A DNA stretch of 60,775 nt. Origin: Oscillospiraceae bacterium (GTDB lineage: Bacteria > Bacillota > Clostridia > Oscillospirales > Ruminococcaceae). The stretch is taken from positions 1-60,775 of the forward strand of contig WQYC01000012.1 in the NCBI GenBank assembly GCA_009781425.1, read 5' to 3'. A program made the translations under genes and the position numbers. Below the pieces are notes generated by a model that was given only the letters and a program-made list of their open reading frames with translations, had not been told where the DNA came from and did not search any database. Positions within the stretch are counted from its first letter, which is position 1, and every line of letters starts with the position of its first letter. This document shows positions 9,525-16,922 of the stretch, piece by piece.

Positions 9525-9936
9525 GTCGTTGCCGCCTTTCTCTGTCAGCCTGTTTCTTAATTACTAAAACATTGTTGGTTCCGTACCTTTTGTATTCAAC
9601 CGAATCCATTAAATTCTTAACCATGAATATTCCGAGCCCGCCTATTTCCCGCTCTTCCGCGGAAAGCTCAATATCGGGGTCTTCGTTGGTGAGCGGATTA
9701 TACGGGATTCCGCAGTCCTCAAACTCAATGGCAATCTCATCGTCAACCTTGATTCTCACGGTAACACCGCCGACCATCGGGTTATAAGCATAAGCGGAAA
9801 TATTGGCGAAGATTTCGTCAACTACTATCCCGAATTGATTTTTAAGCTTAGGTGTGCAGTGCTCTATGTGCTTGTTTACAAATTCAAGAACAGTGTCTAA
9901 ATTTTCGGTTTTTGCTTCTACAAAAAGTTCATGCAT
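9514..9936 (-). CDS. RsbW/SpoIIAB-like anti-sigma serine kinase (HATPase_c_2)
   Basis: The 140-residue protein has the GHKL ATP-binding landmarks of anti-sigma kinases: an N box (VVDEIFANISAYAY, about 38-51), a G1 box (EDCGIPYNP, about 73-81) and a G2 box (GGLGIFMVKNLMD, about 99-111). In this family the kinase binds either a sigma factor or a STAS antagonist and phosphorylates the antagonist. A STAS gene is two genes upstream and a SpoIIE phosphatase is two genes downstream, so the three can form one partner switch. No sigma-B/sigma-F type factor is visible nearby; the only sigma gene here is ECF-like (13769). The kinase target is therefore open: the ECF factor, the GGDEF protein or something elsewhere. 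Its 3' end overlaps the cysteine-rich gene by 11 nt. Confidence 0.9.
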   Translation of the reverse strand: MHELFVEAKTENLDTVLEFVNKHIEHCTPKLKNQFGIVVDEIFANISAYAYNPMVGGVTVRIKVDDEIAIEFEDCGIPYNPLTNEDPDIELSAEEREIGGLGIFMVKNLMDSVEYKRYGTNNVLVIKKQADRERRQRHEN

Positions 9937-10010
9937 ATTTTTGCGCTCCTTTGTTTATATCTTCCGTTATAACATATATACGGAGAATTTTCTGTTACAG
10001 CTCATTAATA

Positions 10011-10046
10011 ATAACAAACCCGACGGGCAGCTTAAACCGGTCGGGT
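10011..10046 (-). terminator. Possible weak terminator after the GGDEF gene
   Basis: On the minus strand a 7-bp stem (ACCCGAC with GTCGGGT, 15-nt loop) is followed by TTGTTATTAT. The stem is short and the T-run interrupted, so it may only reduce readthrough into the kinase gene. Gene order and the 120-nt gap suggest the downstream genes are still co-transcribed or have a weak promoter here. Confidence 0.45.
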
Positions 10047-10056
10047 GATTCGCGCT

Positions 10057-10644
10057 TTAACGAGGCTTTTGCCCCCTTGCGGCTTTCATTTCTGTTTTAT
10101 TTATGTACATACGCTCGTCCGCGAGCTTTAAGAGCTCGTCAGGGTCAAAGCCCTCCGCGCCGAACGCCGCGCCCGCCGAAACTGAGCAGTGTATCCCGTC
10201 GTCGGCTGAATTGAGCACGTCCAAGCCCTCGCGCCATCTCGCCATGAGCTCGTCGATGTCGCTTTCCTTGCAGTTGGTAATCACCGTGACGAATTCATCG
10301 CCGCCGAGCCGATACGAATGTACGTTCCCGCCCGAAACCATCATAAGGCTCTCCGCCGCCTTTTGCAAAAGCAGATTACCGGCGTGATGCCCTTTGTTGT
10401 CGTTGTAATATTTTAAGTCGTTAACGTCAAAGAAAATGATTCCCGCTGTTGCTGCGCGGTTTTTTATGTCCGCGATAAAATCGTGATACTTGTTACTGCC
10501 GGGAAGCCCCGTCAGCTTGTCAAGCTCAAACCGTTCAAGCAGCTTGCGGTAATAATTAATTGTGTCTGTTGCTTCTTTAAGCAGCAGCAAAACATCTGCG
10601 CTGTCCGAACCGAGTTCTGACAGGAATTCCTCTGCGACATTCAT
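10057..10644 (-). CDS. Diguanylate cyclase (GGDEF domain, cytoplasmic)
   Basis: This 195-residue soluble protein has an N-terminal helix (about 1-40) followed by one GGDEF domain. The active-site signature RLGGDEF (112-118) is intact, as are the metal/substrate-contacting FFDVNDLKYYND (71-82) and DKLTGLPG (42-49). It is therefore predicted to make cyclic di-GMP from two GTP. No clear RxxD inhibitory site lies at the usual position five residues before GGDEF. It starts 2 nt after the STAS stop codon, inside the partner-switching operon. This raises the possibility that cyclic di-GMP output is set by the same switch, since the short N-terminal helix could bind the STAS or kinase partner (inference). 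Confidence 0.93.
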   Translation of the reverse strand: MNVAEEFLSELGSDSADVLLLLKEATDTINYYRKLLERFELDKLTGLPGSNKYHDFIADIKNRAATAGIIFFDVNDLKYYNDNKGHHAGNLLLQKAAESLMMVSGGNVHSYRLGGDEFVTVITNCKESDIDELMARWREGLDVLNSADDGIHCSVSAGAAFGAEGFDPDELLKLADERMYINKTEMKAARGQKPR

Positions 10645-10646
10645 TG

Positions 10647-10952
10647 TTATGCTCCCTCTATCCGTAAAACATTAGCAAAGCCCGTCATATTAAAGACTTC
10701 CATAATCTCCTCAGATACATTGATGAGCGTCATGGTTATATCCTTAGATTTCGCAGTCTTTTCACCTATGAGCAGAACTCTCAGCCCTGCTGATGAAACG
10801 TAGTTGAGTTCTTCAAAATTGAGTTCAATATCCTGCCCGAGTTCAATTTTCGCCAAAAGCTCCTTTTGAAGCTGAGGCGCAGTTGTTGTATCAAGTCTTC
10901 CGGACAAGCCGAGAACAATCTTGTTGACGCTTTCTTCTGCTGTAATAATCAT
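10647..10952 (-). CDS. STAS-domain anti-sigma factor antagonist (RsbV/SpoIIAA-like)
   Basis: This 101-residue single STAS domain carries the signature NYVSSAGLRVLL, with the phosphorylatable serine at 53 or 54, and the N-terminal SGRLDTTTAP strand-turn. In the family the unphosphorylated form binds the RsbW-like kinase and frees that kinase's target; the kinase phosphorylates it and a SpoIIE-type phosphatase restores it. Both enzymes are encoded downstream in the same operon. It is the first gene after the divergent promoter region that carries the shared ATACCCCCCACGG box. A paralogue (34731-35045) lies inside the secretion block. Confidence 0.93.
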   Translation of the reverse strand: MIITAEESVNKIVLGLSGRLDTTTAPQLQKELLAKIELGQDIELNFEELNYVSSAGLRVLLIGEKTAKSKDITMTLINVSEEIMEVFNMTGFANVLRIEGA

Positions 10953-10992
10953 AATTATTTTCTCCTTACATTAAATAATATACATATATTGT

Positions 10993-11039
10993 ATTATATC
11001 ACTGAATCGAAGCAATTGTATATAGCCCGTGGGGGGTAT
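10993..11039 (-). promoter_or_regulatory. Promoter of the STAS operon with activator box ATACCCCCCACGG
   Basis: Read on the minus strand, ATACCCCCCACGG (11039-11027) is followed after exactly 28 nt by TATAAT (10998-10993). The -35 region is poor (ATACAA or TACAAT), as expected for an activator-dependent promoter. The same box, spacing and orientation recur before the sigma-factor gene at 13682-13728. The bases just before the -10 also agree in part (TCGAnnCnGTG). Confidence 0.72.
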
Positions 11040-11072
11040 GTAAAATTTATAGTACTGACTAACAATTACCAA

Positions 11073-11101
11073 TTGAAATTTACAAGGAAAGTTAGTATAA
11101 T
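11073..11101 (+). promoter_or_regulatory. Promoter of the MalT-like regulator gene
   Basis: TTGAAA (11073-11078), a 17-nt spacer and TATAAT (11096-11101) lie 37 nt before the start codon. The ATACCCCCCACGG box lies about 33 nt upstream of the -35, so bound regulator could also affect its own gene. Confidence 0.75.
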
Positions 11102-11137
11102 GTATACAATGCCTTTGAAAAGAAAGGAACAGAAAAA

Positions 11138-13645
11138 ATGCTGACAGATAAAAAGACCACCGAACCAAGGACAAAGCTGATGGAGCTCCTTGACGGAATA
11201 TCCGAGAAGCGGTTCGTTTATATACACGCGCCGGCAGGCTTCGGAAAAACATTTTCTGTTCGCTTATGGTTAGAACGCAGAAGCGAAGCTTCTGCGTGGG
11301 TTGCTTTAAGTAAGGCGGCGACTTACAGCTCGTATTATTTCTATAAAAAATGCGCCGTAGCGTTATCCTCGCTTCAACCTGGCAACGAAGAGCTGAAGGA
11401 TTTAATCACACATAAATCCTTTAACGCTGCGCCTTATGAATTTATGGAGCATATACTTTATTCGTTTAATTCATATGCCCGCGGAAAGGGAGAAAATTAT
11501 ATCTATGTTATAGACGACCTCCATTTTGTAGAAAACGCAAATTTATTAAATCATTTTTCTGAGCATATCCGTGACCTTTCCGAGCAAATGACGGTGTTTA
11601 TTATCAGCCGCACGGAGCCGCCCGTAAGCTTTTCGGAATATATATTGAAGGAAAATCTTACGGTTGTTAATGTTGAGCACCTGAAATTCTCGGAAACCGA
11701 AATAAAATCCCTGTTTACTTCAAGAGGGCGGAAGCTGACGTTTTCGCAGATTCAGGACATAGAATTTGCAACAGGCGGCTGGGCAATCGGCTTGAATGCG
11801 TTACTGCTGTCTGAAAGCTCGCAGGTTGTTCCGAAGCAGCTTTCGCAGTATCTGAAAACGTTTATCAAAGAACAAATATGGGAAAAGTGGGATAAAAAGC
11901 GCAAGGACTTCATACTGCGTATTTCAGTTGTTGAGGACTTCACTCCCGAATTCTGCAAAGGAGTGACGGGAAGAAAAGACAGCGCGGAAATCTTAGATGA
12001 AATGGTGCGCGAAAACGCTTTTATCAGCGCGGATAATAATACATACAGATTTCATCATTTGTTTCAAGATTTTTTGCTCGATATGCTTGTGCAGGAGCAG
12101 CACTTCAAGGATTTTTATCAAACCGCGGGCGACTGGCTTTATAAGCACGGAGACTGCTACAAAGCGGTTGAATGTTACATCAAATGCAGTAATAACAAGG
12201 GCATAGCTAAAGGGCTCAGCCTGATGTATAACTATAATTCACCTTATGCGTCAATTGAAGATACCGTGTCAATTATCCGTCAGTCGGTTGACCAGTCTGT
12301 CACGAATGAGTATCCTTTCTTATTAGAAACGCTCGCGTGGTCAGCGTTTGTTGAGGGTCGCCACTCGGAAATGAAGAGCTACCTCAAAAAATACTTCAAG
12401 CAGCTCCCTAAGGTTATCTTACAAAATCCCGCTTCGGCATATACTTCTGTTTTGATGCGCGTTGTGGACAGCAGCGACATAGTAGAAGTGGCAAAAAGCC
12501 TGAAAAAACTACCTCTTAAATTTTTTTCCAAGGCAAATACGCCCTCAGTTACGCAGAATTTACCGTTTTTTCATCGCGCCAGTATTGATTTATCCGATAT
12601 GCTGCTTGATGAAAAAAACAACTTCAGCTTATTCAACAAAACAATAGGTGTTCTGTTCGGCGAAGAGCTAAGCGTAATCGAAAACACAATACGCGCGGGC
12701 TTCGCTTATGAACGGGGAAACCTTGACGAAGCATACGATTTTGCTATAACGGCGAACACTACTTTTAAAAAGTCGCACTCGGCGGAGGTGAAATTCTGCG
12801 CGCTGATGATTTTAGCTTCAATCATGGACGCGCAGAGGCACAGCGAAGATGTCGTCAGAATCCTCAACAATGTGGAAAAGATGATTGAGAATGAAAGAGC
12901 GTATTATTTAGATGTGAATTACCGGGCTTTTCTCTGCCGGATTAAATTGAATAACGGTGAGAAGGAAGCGGCACGGAGCTGGTTGAAAAACCATTCAATA
13001 TCAATTATAAACGACTTGCAATTTTATAAACTTTTTCAATATTTTACCACTACCCGCGCGTTTATCACGCTCGCCGATAATAATACGGCGATTTTGCTGC
13101 TTGAAAAAATGCTGATTATGTGTGAGGAGTATTGCAGACCGTTAGATATAATTGAAATTAAGGTTTTGCAGTCGATATCCTTATGGAAGAAGGGCGGTTC
13201 CTCGCGGGAAAAAGCACTCGATACAATGGAGCAGGCGATTGCGCTGTCTTTGAAATACAGATTCACGCAGGTTTTTGTTAATGAGGGTGCGGAAATCACG
13301 AACATACTTCACCGCTTCCAGAAACGTACACAGCAGAAGGATTATAAAGGAAATATCCCTCCCGCGTACGTCAAAACCTTGTATATTCACGCAATGACGC
13401 GGGCAAAAAGCTTCAAAGGACTGACAGGCGGACAAGCAGCAAAGGAGGTCAGCTTCACTGAGCGGCAGAAGGAGGTCATGAGGTATCTATGCGAAGGATT
13501 GACGCAAAAAGAAATCGGCATGAAAATGAACCTCAAGGCTTCCAGCATAAAATCGCACATGATACTCATTTATAACAAGCTTGACGTGGCTAACGGTGTC
13601 GACGCGGTTATTAAAATTAATGAAATGAAGCTATTAGAAAATTGA
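11138..13645 (+). CDS. MalT-like LuxR-family ATP-dependent transcriptional activator (STAND ATPase)
   Basis: The 835-residue protein has MalT architecture. The N-terminal STAND/AAA ATPase has Walker A HAPAGFGKT (30-38) and Walker B YIYVIDDLHF (121-130). A helical, TPR-like sensor region follows (about 340-760). The last 65 residues form a LuxR-type helix-turn-helix (FTERQKEVMRYLCEGLTQKE...SSIKSHM). MalT-family proteins multimerise with ATP and an inducer and activate promoters through G-rich boxes upstream of -35. The G-run box CCGTGGGGGGTAT sits in front of this gene and again before the sigma-factor gene, which makes this protein the natural candidate to bind it. The start is supported by AAAGGAA. 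Its inducer cannot be read from sequence. Confidence 0.9.
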   Translation: MLTDKKTTEPRTKLMELLDGISEKRFVYIHAPAGFGKTFSVRLWLERRSEASAWVALSKAATYSSYYFYKKCAVALSSLQPGNEELKDLITHKSFNAAPYEFMEHILYSFNSYARGKGENYIYVIDDLHFVENANLLNHFSEHIRDLSEQMTVFIISRTEPPVSFSEYILKENLTVVNVEHLKFSETEIKSLFTSRGRKLTFSQIQDIEFATGGWAIGLNALLLSESSQVVPKQLSQYLKTFIKEQIWEKWDKKRKDFILRISVVEDFTPEFCKGVTGRKDSAEILDEMVRENAFISADNNTYRFHHLFQDFLLDMLVQEQHFKDFYQTAGDWLYKHGDCYKAVECYIKCSNNKGIAKGLSLMYNYNSPYASIEDTVSIIRQSVDQSVTNEYPFLLETLAWSAFVEGRHSEMKSYLKKYFKQLPKVILQNPASAYTSVLMRVVDSSDIVEVAKSLKKLPLKFFSKANTPSVTQNLPFFHRASIDLSDMLLDEKNNFSLFNKTIGVLFGEELSVIENTIRAGFAYERGNLDEAYDFAITANTTFKKSHSAEVKFCALMILASIMDAQRHSEDVVRILNNVEKMIENERAYYLDVNYRAFLCRIKLNNGEKEAARSWLKNHSISIINDLQFYKLFQYFTTTRAFITLADNNTAILLLEKMLIMCEEYCRPLDIIEIKVLQSISLWKKGGSSREKALDTMEQAIALSLKYRFTQVFVNEGAEITNILHRFQKRTQQKDYKGNIPPAYVKTLYIHAMTRAKSFKGLTGGQAAKEVSFTERQKEVMRYLCEGLTQKEIGMKMNLKASSIKSHMILIYNKLDVANGVDAVIKINEMKLLEN

Positions 13646-13681
13646 GGTTTGGGGTAGAAATTACGCCTTAAATATCCACTG

Positions 13682-13728
13682 ATACCCCCCACGGATACTT
13701 TTAAATTTACTCGAAGCTGTGTTATAAT
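13682..13728 (+). promoter_or_regulatory. Promoter of the sigma-factor/secretion operon with activator box ATACCCCCCACGG
   Basis: ATACCCCCCACGG (13682-13694), 28 nt, then TATAAT (13723-13728). The -35 is non-consensus (TTTAAA at 13700-13705, 17-nt spacing). Box, spacing and orientation are identical to those of the STAS-operon promoter. Confidence 0.75.
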
Positions 13729-13768
13729 TTGTAATTGAGAATAAATACGGCAGGAGGGGAGCACGGGA

Positions 13769-14266
13769 ATGGATTTAGCGGCAGTATATGAAGAATATTT
13801 CCCCAAAATATATAATTTTTTCTTCTATAAGGTGATGCATAAGGAAATCACCGAGGACTTGACGAGCATTGTTTTCCTGAAGGTAGCTGAAAAGCTTCAT
13901 ACTTATAATCCCGAAAAAGGCGCGGTTTCAACATGGATTTACGCAATTGCGCAAAACGCGCTTATCGACTACTTCCGCACCCGCCATATCCCCGTCAGCC
14001 TTGATGAGGCGACGGGCGACCTCGCCGTCAGTGTCAGTTTTGAGGAGCAGTCGTCTCTGATTGAAAACGAAACACGCAGAGAGCTTTACGGCGCGCTCTC
14101 CCGCCTTGATGACCGCACGAGAGATATTATTTCGCGGAAGTATTTCTTTGAAAAATCAATACGCGAAATCGCGGCAGAAAAGAACATGAACGAGAGCACG
14201 GTTTCGACAATACATAACAGGGGACTCAAGCAATTGCGAAAAATAATGAATGGTTTTGAGCTATAA
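13769..14266 (+). CDS. ECF-like RNA polymerase sigma factor
   Basis: The 165-residue protein has only sigma-70 regions 2 and 4, as in the extracytoplasmic-function group. Region 2 covers about 8-75, with the core-binding helix EDLTSIVFLKVAEKL and the -10-recognising STWIYAIAQNALIDYFR. Region 4 covers about 105-160, with LDDRTRDIISRKYFFEKSI.EIA and the recognition helix STVSTIHNRGLKQLR. A strong GGAGGGG ribosome site lies upstream. It is the first gene of the 28-kb secretion block and follows the boxed promoter. No membrane anti-sigma gene sits next to it; the two small charged proteins downstream or the RsbW-like kinase are candidate partners. It may amplify transcription of the block or act on distant genes. 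Confidence 0.9.
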   Translation: MDLAAVYEEYFPKIYNFFFYKVMHKEITEDLTSIVFLKVAEKLHTYNPEKGAVSTWIYAIAQNALIDYFRTRHIPVSLDEATGDLAVSVSFEEQSSLIENETRRELYGALSRLDDRTRDIISRKYFFEKSIREIAAEKNMNESTVSTIHNRGLKQLRKIMNGFEL

Positions 14267-14327
14267 CAGAAGACGCGCCGTATATATTTTTGAACGAAAC
14301 AATACACATTCAAAGTGAGGGATTATT

Positions 14328-14531
14328 ATGCTTGACGATAAAAGATTTGATTTTTCGCTCGAATCAAACTTAAAAGAGCGATTATGGGAGCAAATGCTGG
14401 AGAAAACAAAGCAGACCTCGGTTAAACGAGAAAAAGTCAGCTTTGACAGCTTAACAGCAAAACCAAAAACCGCAGAAAAACCAAGCGCGGGGAAGGATTC
14501 ACCCCGCAAGGATTTAGGTAAAATGAAATAG
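14328..14531 (+). CDS. Small charged protein of unknown function (67 aa)
   Basis: Not recognised. The 67-residue soluble, Lys/Glu-rich protein has a helical first half (FSLESNLKERLWEQMLEKTK) and a disordered basic tail (KPKTAEKPSAGKDSPRK). It has a good ribosome site (GTGAGGGA) and lies 61 nt after the sigma gene. The tail loosely resembles the tail of the next protein: both have KR, then F-[DE]-x-L, then KP..AEK. This suggests a shared binding motif or an old duplication. It could be a chaperone, anti-sigma peptide or accessory secretion factor; none of these is demonstrated. Confidence 0.65.
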   Translation: MLDDKRFDFSLESNLKERLWEQMLEKTKQTSVKREKVSFDSLTAKPKTAEKPSAGKDSPRKDLGKMK

Positions 14532-14541
14532 GGAGGCAGTT

Positions 14542-14877
14542 ATGGCATACTTTGATAAAGGCGATAAACGCGAAGCATGGAAAAAAGAGCTCGAAGAGCT
14601 GAACAAACAGCGCGGACAGAAGCCGGAAAAAGCAAATGAAAGCGACGAAGTTAAAAAGAGTGCAGAACCGATAAAAGAAAAAGAAGCTGAAAAAACGGCA
14701 GAAGAAAAGCTTGAAAAAAAGGCTCAAAAAGAAGCGGTAGCTGCGAAGCCGCTCTCTTCAAAAAGAGTTGCTATAACCTTTGAGCAGCTTGAAGCTGATG
14801 CGTTCGGGAAGTCCTCAAAACCGAAATTAGCAGAAAAAGCTCCGGCTCTAAGCAAAACCATGTCCAAAACAAAGTAA
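14542..14877 (+). CDS. Lysine/glutamate-rich coiled-coil protein of unknown function (111 aa)
   Basis: Not recognised. The 111-residue protein has very high Lys, Glu and Ala content over residues about 8-68 (EAWKKELEELNKQ, EKEAEKTAEEKLEKKAQKEA), predicting a long single helix or coiled coil. A short hydrophobic motif (VAITFEQLEADAFG) and a basic tail follow. It has no membrane segment. It starts 10 nt after the previous gene with a GGGAGG ribosome site and lies 26 nt before the VirD4-like gene, so it is co-expressed with the coupling ATPase. An adaptor or substrate-recruitment role is possible but speculative. Confidence 0.7.
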   Translation: MAYFDKGDKREAWKKELEELNKQRGQKPEKANESDEVKKSAEPIKEKEAEKTAEEKLEKKAQKEAVAAKPLSSKRVAITFEQLEADAFGKSSKPKLAEKAPALSKTMSKTK

Positions 14878-14903
14878 AAAAATAATTTTGGGGGATAAAA
14901 AGC

Positions 14904-16922
14904 GTGCTGAAAAAGATTTTAGGTTGGGGTTTTCTCGCGGTATTAACTGTAACGGTACTGGGTTATTTCGTTTCCGTTTTGATTGAAAACGGCTCTGAAA
15001 TACTTGAAGCTAATGATTATTCACTATTATGGGAGCCGTCGCTTCTGTTTGAATTAAATACTTACATATACGGTGGGGTTATCGCCGGGCTGTTGATTGC
15101 GCTGTATTTCATTTACGGCAACGACAGTGCGCGCCGCGCCAAGCGCATGATGAAGGGCAAAGCAAAAGGAATAGAAAGTGCATTGGAGAATTCTCGCTTT
15201 ATGACTGACAAAGAGCGGGATTTTAACTTTTCACTTTTCGATTACGGGAAGCTAAAGAATATTAACAAGGACGGCGTGCCTGTCCGCGCGGTTATGCAGG
15301 GAGGTCATTTAAAATGCAACCTTGCCTCGCCTATGCACGGGCTCATAATAGGTGCGACGGGAAGCGGTAAAACGACGACCTTTATAAATCCCATGATACA
15401 AATATTGGGTGAATCAAAAGCGGGCTCATCCATGATTATGACTGACCCTAAGGGCGAGCTTTTTCAAATGCACTCGCAAAAATTAAAGGAAAAAGGCTAT
15501 AAGGTAATGGTTCTCGACCTGCGCGACCCTTATTCCTCTTATCGCTGGAATCCTCTTGAATCCATCTTTAAAATGTATCAGGAATACATGAAGCACGGGC
15601 AGGGGATATTCAAGCGCAACGACGAGGTTTCGGAATCGGGATTAGAGCTTTACAATCCTGCGGAAAGCTTCGAGGAATTCTGGTACGAATATAACGGAAA
15701 AGCCTATTCTTCAAGCAGAGAGCTATGCGGAATTATCAAAACGACACGCCAAAAAATTTACGATGAAATGTACGAGGACTTGAACGACTTAGTCGGCGTT
15801 CTCTGTCCGATTGAGTCGCCCGACGACCCTGTTTGGGAAAAGGGTGCGCGCTCTATAATCATGGCGACGCTTCTCGGTATGCTTGAGGACAGCGAGAATC
15901 CCGAGCTTGAAGTAACCTTAGATAAGTTCAACTTCTTCAACCTTAATAAGGCTATTGCTAATTCGGAGGATAACTTCGCGGCTTTGAAGAGATATTTCGA
16001 GGGACGTAATCAGCTTTCCAAGGCTTCAACGCTGTCAAGACAGGTTATGGCGGCGGCGGAGAATACGCTGTCGAGTTATATGTCGATTGCCTTTGACAAG
16101 ATGGCGATGTTTAACGACGAGGGAATCTGCGCTCTGACTGCCGCAACGGATATAAATCCCGACGACTTTGCCGACGGACCCACTGCGCTGTTCATGAAAA
16201 TACCTGATGAAAAGGACACCCGCCACGGATTAGCGGCGGTTTTTGTGCTTTGTATTTATAAAGCTTTGATTAAAAAAGCGTCGGCACGTGAGGATTTATC
16301 GCTTCCGCGTAATGTTTATTTTATCCTTGACGAGTTCGGGAATATGCCTAAAATAGACAAGTTCGACAAGATGATAACAGTAGGACGAAGCCGCAAAATC
16401 TGGTTCAACATGGTTGTGCAGTCATATGCACAGCTTAATAACGTCTATGACGATAAGGTCGCAGACATCATTAAGAGTAACTGCGGAATCAAGATGTTCA
16501 TCGGTTCAAACGACATCGACACCTGTAAGGAATTCTCTGAGCTCTGCGGAAACATGACGGTTTCAACAAGCAGTGTTTCCAGCTCGACGGGCGACAAAGA
16601 GGGTAACTTATCAGTTTCTACGCAAATGCAGACGCGTCCGCTGATTTATCCGTCTGACCTGCAAAAGCTTAATAATAAAACCAGCACGGGTAACTCAATA
16701 ATCGTTTCGTTCGGCAACTACCCGTTGCAAACTAAGTTCACGCCGAGCTATCTTTGCTCACATTATAAATTCGGCACAATGGACTTAACGGATATACGCA
16801 GCAACGTATTTTTCAGCGAGGAAATATATTACGACCTGGCTTGGCGCAATTACATTGTTCTTGACAGGGATAACGAAAACAACAGCGAAAATGAAAGCGA
16901 GAATGAAAATGAAAGCGAATAA
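14904..16922 (+). CDS. VirD4/TraG-family type IV coupling ATPase
   Basis: The start is GTG at 14904 with a G-rich ribosome site. The 672-residue protein has two N-terminal membrane segments (about 5-27 and 53-71) and a cytoplasmic hexameric-type ATPase. Walker A is GATGSGKTT (150-158) and Walker B is YFILDEFGNMP (D476, E477), with the family MITVGRSRKIW and VQSYAQL motifs after it. In type IV secretion this protein selects substrates and feeds them to the channel. The acidic C-terminal tail is a short repeat (NENNSENESENENESE) that overlaps the next gene. Coupling proteins normally work with a relaxase in conjugation; none is encoded here, so protein substrates are more likely. Confidence 0.93.
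   Translation: MLKKILGWGFLAVLTVTVLGYFVSVLIENGSEILEANDYSLLWEPSLLFELNTYIYGGVIAGLLIALYFIYGNDSARRAKRMMKGKAKGIESALENSRFMTDKERDFNFSLFDYGKLKNINKDGVPVRAVMQGGHLKCNLASPMHGLIIGATGSGKTTTFINPMIQILGESKAGSSMIMTDPKGELFQMHSQKLKEKGYKVMVLDLRDPYSSYRWNPLESIFKMYQEYMKHGQGIFKRNDEVSESGLELYNPAESFEEFWYEYNGKAYSSSRELCGIIKTTRQKIYDEMYEDLNDLVGVLCPIESPDDPVWEKGARSIIMATLLGMLEDSENPELEVTLDKFNFFNLNKAIANSEDNFAALKRYFEGRNQLSKASTLSRQVMAAAENTLSSYMSIAFDKMAMFNDEGICALTAATDINPDDFADGPTALFMKIPDEKDTRHGLAAVFVLCIYKALIKKASAREDLSLPRNVYFILDEFGNMPKIDKFDKMITVGRSRKIWFNMVVQSYAQLNNVYDDKVADIIKSNCGIKMFIGSNDIDTCKEFSELCGNMTVSTSSVSSSTGDKEGNLSVSTQMQTRPLIYPSDLQKLNNKTSTGNSIIVSFGNYPLQTKFTPSYLCSHYKFGTMDLTDIRSNVFFSEEIYYDLAWRNYIVLDRDNENNSENESENENESE

Noticed and set aside
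14267-14327. Target promoter of the ECF-like sigma factor in the gap after its gene
   Set aside because: A GAAC-like element is present, but no matching -10 (CGT-type) at 16-17 nt; too weak to call.
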